A program made the translations under genes and the position numbers. A DNA stretch of 38,193 bases from positions 1-38,193 of the forward strand of contig JAFYZW010000103.1 of NCBI GenBank assembly GCA_017548545.1, given 5' to 3'. A model generated the notes under the pieces. It searched no databases. It had not been told where the DNA came from and worked only from the letters and a program-made list of their open reading frames with translations. This stretch comes from Bacteroidales bacterium (GTDB lineage: Bacteria; Bacteroidota; Bacteroidia; Bacteroidales; UBA3663). Shown in pieces: positions 34,856-38,193 of this stretch. Position 1 is the stretch's first letter; each line of letters begins with the position of its first letter.

Positions 34856-36076
34856 TTAATAATTCTTGATAATGAGTGTCGAGTTCGTGCCGCCAAAGCC
34901 GAAGCTGTTGCTGAGGAACATGTCGAAGTGTGCCTCCTGCGTCTTCGCAACGACGTTGATGCAAGCCGTCTCCTCGTCAGGCTCTTCGAAGTTGAGCGAA
35001 CCGGCGATGAAGTTGTTTTTCATCATGAGGATCGAGTAGATGGCCTCCGATGCACCAGCCATCCACATCTCATGACCTGTCTGGCCCTTGGTCGAGGTCA
35101 CGGGCACCTTGTAGTCGCCGAAGACGTTGGCAATGGCCATGGCTTCGCGTCCGTCGCCAGCATGCGTCGAAGTGGCGTGGGCATTCACATAACCGATCTC
35201 ATGGATATCTACACCTGCGCTCTTCAGGGCAAGCTCCAGCGAACGCTGTGGGCCAGCCACGTTAGGCGTGCTAATGTGGTCGCCATTGCCGCTGAAGCCC
35301 CAGCCGATGATCTCGGCAATGGGCTTGGCACCACGAGCCAGCGCATGGTCAAGGCTCTCGACGATCAGCGTAGCCGCACCACCACCCGGCACGAGGCCAT
35401 CACGGTTCTTGTCGAAGGGACGACTGGCCTTGGTAGGCTCATCCTCGCGGGTCGAGAAAGCCTGGATGCCGTCGAACGAACCAACTGCCTCGGGGTTGAC
35501 TTCCTGGGCACCACCGGCGATGATGCAGTCCTGCAAGCCATCCTTGATGAGCAGGTAGGCCAGACCCAGTGCGTGGCTGCCCGAAGCACAGGCACCCGAC
35601 GTGGTCAGGTTGATGCCGCGCAGATGGAAAAGCGTAGCCAGATTCATCGTCACCGTCGAGTTCATCGACTGGAAGATCGAACCCGAACCGCAGGCAGCGG
35701 TGTCCTTGTATTCGTAGATCTTGTTTACAGCCTTATACGTAGCTTGAGCCACCGAGTCGTTGCCGAAGAGGATGCCCACTTCGTGCTCGTCGAGGAACTC
35801 CTGCGTGATACCGGCCTGCTCAAGTGCCTGGCGTGTGGAACAATAAGCATACTGAGCCTCCTCTGGCATGAACTGTCGCTGATTGCGGGGGATGAGTTTC
35901 TTCAGATCGGGCTTCTCGACAAAGGCAGTCAAAGCCGAGCGGAATCCCATGTCCTTGCGGGTCTGGTCGAAAACGATACCTGATTTGCCGTTGTATAACG
36001 CATCTCGTACTGTATCCAAGTCATAGCCAAGGCAGGACCAGATTCCCATGCCTGTAATAACTACTCTATTATTCAT
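34856..36076 (-). CDS. Beta-ketoacyl-ACP synthase (FabF-like)
   Basis: A 406-residue condensing enzyme. The catalytic triad is visible as Cys163 in TTSGACASGSH, His300 in NAHATSTHAGD and His335 in GQTGHEMWMAG, with Lys330 before it. GMGIWSCLG at the start and FGFGGTNSTLIIK at the end are thiolase-fold signatures. It is the first gene of the nine-gene operon and would elongate an acyl-ACP starter. It corresponds to ApeO/ApeR-type enzymes. No chain-length factor is encoded beside it, unlike many aryl polyene loci. Confidence 0.9.
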   Translation of the reverse strand: MNNRVVITGMGIWSCLGYDLDTVRDALYNGKSGIVFDQTRKDMGFRSALTAFVEKPDLKKLIPRNQRQFMPEEAQYAYCSTRQALEQAGITQEFLDEHEVGILFGNDSVAQATYKAVNKIYEYKDTAACGSGSIFQSMNSTVTMNLATLFHLRGINLTTSGACASGSHALGLAYLLIKDGLQDCIIAGGAQEVNPEAVGSFDGIQAFSTREDEPTKASRPFDKNRDGLVPGGGAATLIVESLDHALARGAKPIAEIIGWGFSGNGDHISTPNVAGPQRSLELALKSAGVDIHEIGYVNAHATSTHAGDGREAMAIANVFGDYKVPVTSTKGQTGHEMWMAGASEAIYSILMMKNNFIAGSLNFEEPDEETACINVVAKTQEAHFDMFLSNSFGFGGTNSTLIIKNY

Positions 36077-36117
36077 TTATATAATAAGATGCTTTATTTT
36101 TCTAATTTTTTGCGGCG

Positions 36118-36125
36118 CAAAGATA
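36118..36125 (-). promoter_or_regulatory. -7 box TATCTTTG for the polyene-like operon
   Basis: A - strand match to TAnnTTTG, 41 nt upstream of the ketosynthase ATG in an AT-rich divergent region shared with tmRNA. No convincing -33 TTTG. Confidence 0.6.
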
Positions 36126-36226
36126 ACGTTTTTTTTCGTATTATCCTAATTATTTATCGAAAATCGGCTATAAATTCACTGAAAGCAAAAAAAACATCTC
36201 TTTTTTATAAAAAATTACATCTATAA

Positions 36227-36258
36227 TTTGCATTTTTCAAAAAGAAATCTTATCTTTG
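36227..36258 (+). promoter_or_regulatory. tmRNA promoter
   Basis: TTTG (36227-36230) and TATCTTTG (36251-36258) are 20 nt apart. The box ends 11 nt before the mature tmRNA 5' end. Confidence 0.8.
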
Positions 36259-36269
36259 CGCCCTCAAAC

Positions 36270-36664
36270 GGGGCTGACTGGCTTTGACAGCGGGATGGGC
36301 CTCTGTGTAAGCATGCAGTGAGATGTCACCTATCACTATAATCCATGATGGCGAAACATAATTGGCGAGAATAACTACGCTCTTGCTGCTTAATCGAAGT
36401 ATAGTAGATTGAAGCTTAATCGGCTGCCAAGGGTGGCTGACAAGACATCACCCCAAGGTCCTTGTTCCGAGACTGAGGAACCGGTGGTGCAGGTAAATCG
36501 GGACTAGTCAGGGTCTGCCTCGCGGCTCTGGTGAAAATTTTAGAGGATAAGGTGCCGCTTGGTGGTCCAGGTCTTGGCGACACCCGACAATCCAGGCTGG
36601 AATAAGCATGTAGAAAGCGCCGATACCCCCTGTTTGGACGAGGGTTCGAACCCCTCCAGCTCCA
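36270..36664 (+). ncRNA. ssrA: Transfer-messenger RNA
   Basis: A one-piece tmRNA of about 395 nt that rescues stalled ribosomes. The 5' end GGGGCTG pairs with CAGCTCC at the 3' end (7-bp acceptor stem), followed by discriminator A; the 3' CCA is not fully encoded. GGCTTTGACAG and GGGTTCGAACCCC (T arm) are standard landmarks. The tag frame at 36364-36393 reads GENNYALAA then TAA, with a resume codon probably just before. The sequence from 36416 to 36600 can fold into pseudoknots. Confidence 0.95.
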
Positions 36665-36665
36665 C

Positions 36666-36706
36666 AAAAATCCTACGCAGAGTAAATTTTGCGTAGGATT
36701 TTTTTG
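36666..36706. terminator. Bidirectional terminator between tmRNA and the ThuA gene
   Basis: AAAAATCCTACGCA (36666-36679) pairs with TGCGTAGGATTTTT (36690-36703), followed by more T. A-runs on one side and T-runs on the other suit termination in both directions. Confidence 0.9.
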
Positions 36707-37549
36707 TCACTTTATGAACGGGTCGCCCTCCGGATCACGACTCACCACCCAGCGGAAGGCATTGACGAAAAGCAGGTTCTGGGTGGCATCGATGAATCCC
36801 TCGTCACCATGTCCCATGTTCAGATAGACCATGCGGTACTTCTTGTTGGTCCAGACGATGGGGAAGTCGCCGAACTTCACCACGTCCTTCAGTCCGAAGG
36901 GATACATCTTGGGCGAGATCGAGATCAGAATCTCCACGTCGGGGTTCTTTCGGGGACTTGGCTGCCACTGGTAGAACTCGCTGGCTGGAGCCACGAACGA
37001 CGGAGGCAGCGTGCGGGTGACAGGATGTTCCACGGTCTCGCATTCCACCAGGGCAGGTTGGGGTGGCCAGTTGTTGCAGTAGAACTTTCCGCATCCCAGG
37101 AACTTGTTCAGCCATGGCCATCCGGTGTTGCGGTCGTTGTAGGCCGAAGCATGGAACCCCATCCATCCACCGCCGTTCTCCATATATTGCTCGAAGGCTA
37201 CACGTTGGGCAGAATCACCAGGCGCAGCATTCAGGCTGACGACGATGCTGTATTCCTTCAGTTTCTCGTACGGATAATCGGCAAGCGAGGTAGTGACATC
37301 CATCAGCCAACCTTCGCCGTAGGTGAGTTTGTGGAAGAACTCGATGGCCTGCTTGTCAAACTGCACATGCGCCTCCTCGGCATGCGGCTCGTAATGGACG
37401 AGTGCCTTGAAGCGTGGCGCACGGGCATAGTTGGTGGCATACCCTGCCTCATCATCCCGGGCGGGTGCAGAATCCCTCGTTTCTTCATTCATTCCGAAGC
37501 AAGTCAAACAGAATGTAGTCAGCAGTAGGATAAGACTGGTTTTGTTCAT
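36707..37549 (-). CDS. ThuA-domain secreted protein
   Basis: A 280-residue protein with an N-terminal signal peptide (TSLILLLTTFCLTCFG; a lipobox at LTC is possible). The rest matches the ThuA domain, a glutamine-amidotransferase-like fold named from trehalose utilisation: ALVHYEPHAEEAH, YSIVVSLNAAPG, FEQYMENGGGWMGFHASAYN, and the C-terminal YRMVYLNMGHGDEGF with NAFRWVV. These proteins are common in sugar-related operons of Bacteroidetes; the chemistry is unproven. It is monocistronic and convergent with tmRNA. Confidence 0.85.
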   Translation of the reverse strand: MNKTSLILLLTTFCLTCFGMNEETRDSAPARDDEAGYATNYARAPRFKALVHYEPHAEEAHVQFDKQAIEFFHKLTYGEGWLMDVTTSLADYPYEKLKEYSIVVSLNAAPGDSAQRVAFEQYMENGGGWMGFHASAYNDRNTGWPWLNKFLGCGKFYCNNWPPQPALVECETVEHPVTRTLPPSFVAPASEFYQWQPSPRKNPDVEILISISPKMYPFGLKDVVKFGDFPIVWTNKKYRMVYLNMGHGDEGFIDATQNLLFVNAFRWVVSRDPEGDPFIK

Positions 37550-37573
37550 GATTTATATATGTATTGAAGTTTC

Positions 37574-37816
37574 GTGGGCAAAGATAATGAATTATATTTA
37601 TATAGCAAAGAAAAAGAAGGTAAATATTTTCAATCGATTATTTGGCAAAAGCAAGCCTCCCTCTGTGAAGGTCGACGTTGGGGCACCACTCCGTATGCGT
37701 ACCGCACAGGCAAGTTGCTCCGCAATGGCAATTATGCAGTCAACAAGGACTACCATTCACGGAAGAATGCACTCAACGTCGTTAAGGAACATTTGTCCCA
37801 GATCGATAATTCGTGA
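37574..37816 (+). CDS. Small hypothetical protein, frame uncertain
   Basis: An 80-residue frame from a GTG at 37574. Only the C-terminal half looks protein-like: YAYRTGKLLRNGNYAVNKDY, then SRKNALNVVKEHLSQIDNS. The N-terminal half overlaps the ThuA promoter. In an overlapping frame the text NIFNRLFGKSKPPSVKV also looks like a natural N-terminus, so a frameshift near 37690-37710 is possible. No family recognised. Confidence 0.3.
   Translation: MGKDNELYLYSKEKEGKYFQSIIWQKQASLCEGRRWGTTPYAYRTGKLLRNGNYAVNKDYHSRKNALNVVKEHLSQIDNS
37579..37608 (-). promoter_or_regulatory. Promoter for the ThuA gene
   Basis: On the - strand TTTG (37608-37605) and TATCTTTG (37586-37579) are 18 nt apart, with the start codon 30 nt downstream. 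Confidence 0.65.
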
Positions 37817-37850
37817 TAAGAAAAGTCGAAAGCCTATTTAAAATCGTGGC

Positions 37851-38193
37851 ATGTCCCCCCAATGGTTGCTGGAGGATATGCCACGATTGTTTCATGTCCG
37901 CTAACGTACGCTGGGGGATATGCAGTGATTGTGGGATGTCTCCTAATGTACGCTGAAGGATATGCGCAGATTGTAGAATGTCCCCTAACGTACGCTGAAG
38001 GATATGCGCAGATTGTAGAATGTCCCCTAACGTACGCTGAAGGATATGCGCAGATTGTAGAATGTCCGCTAACGTACGCTGGGGGATATGCGCAGATTGT
38101 AGAATGTCCCCTAACGTACGCTGAAGGATATGCGCAGATTGTAGAATGTCCCCTAACGTACGCTGAAGGATATGCGCAGATTGTAGAATGTCC
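37851..38193. repeat. 42-bp minisatellite running off the window
   Basis: Eight units and the start of a ninth, each beginning ATGTCC. Unit starts are 37851 (divergent, 43 nt), 37894, 37936, 37978, 38020, 38062, 38104, 38146 and 38188. Units 4, 5, 7 and 8 are identical; unit 6 shares GCTAACGTACGCTGGGG with unit 2; unit 1 is most decayed. Each common unit contains the palindromes CGTACG and TGCGCA. Because 42 is a multiple of 3, one + frame is open from 37820 to the window edge (repeat CPLTYAEGYAQIVE, first ATG 37862), and two - frames are also stop-free. Openness alone therefore does not prove coding. Confidence 0.95.

Noticed and set aside
34928..35983. A 351-codon open frame on the + strand
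   Set aside because: Antisense shadow of the ketosynthase gene.
36640..36664. Separate tRNA gene from the T-arm GGGTTCGAACCCC
   Set aside because: It is the tRNA-like 3' end of tmRNA.
36416..36667. An 83-codon ORF on the - strand
   Set aside because: It lies inside the tmRNA gene and has no support.
37851..38193. Possible CRISPR array
   Set aside because: The units are contiguous copies without unique spacers, and no cas genes are near.

Overview
The window looks like a chromosomal segment of a gut or rumen Bacteroidales bacterium, most likely Prevotella or a close relative. This rests on gene content (DUF4270 and PCMD lipoproteins, a C69 dipeptidase, the gene order leuA-leuC-leuD-second synthase-leuB, Bacteroidetes-type lipoprotein signals), on promoter-like TAnnTTTG -7 boxes, on the near absence of Shine-Dalgarno sequences, and on a tmRNA whose tag ends NNYALAA. 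The genus is an inference. No rRNA, tRNA, CRISPR array, insertion sequence, integrase or transposase was seen.

Layout. (1) 1-2531: the 3' part of a short glycogen/starch synthase and a DUF4270 lipoprotein. (2) 2638-8851: a leucine operon, leuA, leuC, leuD, a second synthase of the LeuA/CimA superfamily, and leuB. (3) 9152-9901: an SDR oxidoreductase. (4) About 9900-19660: an AT-rich accessory island, all on the + strand, closed by a strong terminator. Its modules are an HNH nuclease, a methyltransferase-HIT fusion, a proteasome-like Ntn hydrolase and a 57-residue ORF; then a SIR2 protein with an FRG-domain protein; then a DUF2971 protein; then an AlbA_2 (Schlafen-like) ATP-binding protein. 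It also holds gene remnants. It reads as a defence or conflict island. (5) 19681-27472: ordinary chromosome, with a GH28 lipoprotein (- strand), glyS, an FKBP-like lipoprotein, a C69 dipeptidase, a PCMD lipoprotein and an outer-membrane beta-barrel. (6) 27547-36076 (- strand): a nine-gene operon resembling an aryl polyene cluster: ketosynthase, acyl carrier protein, two hotdog dehydratases, MMPL exporter, FAD-dependent desaturase-like enzyme, ketoreductase, LolA-like protein and thioesterase. (7) 36270-36664: tmRNA, then a ThuA-domain protein on the - strand. (8) 37851 to the window edge: a 42-bp minisatellite.

How the genes work together. The leucine operon covers 2-isopropylmalate to 2-oxoisocaproate, plus a second condensing enzyme of unknown substrate. 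In the polyene-like operon the ketosynthase, carrier protein, ketoreductase and dehydratases would build a conjugated acyl chain, and the MMPL and LolA-like proteins would move it to the outer membrane. No chain-length factor, acyltransferase, acyl-CoA ligase or ammonia-lyase is present, so the cluster is reduced or its other genes lie elsewhere. The island carries nuclease, SAM, NAD and peptidase-like chemistries typical of anti-phage loci. The least described element is the 423-residue Ntn hydrolase with Thr at position 2, next to the methyltransferase-HIT fusion and followed 5 nt later by the small ORF.
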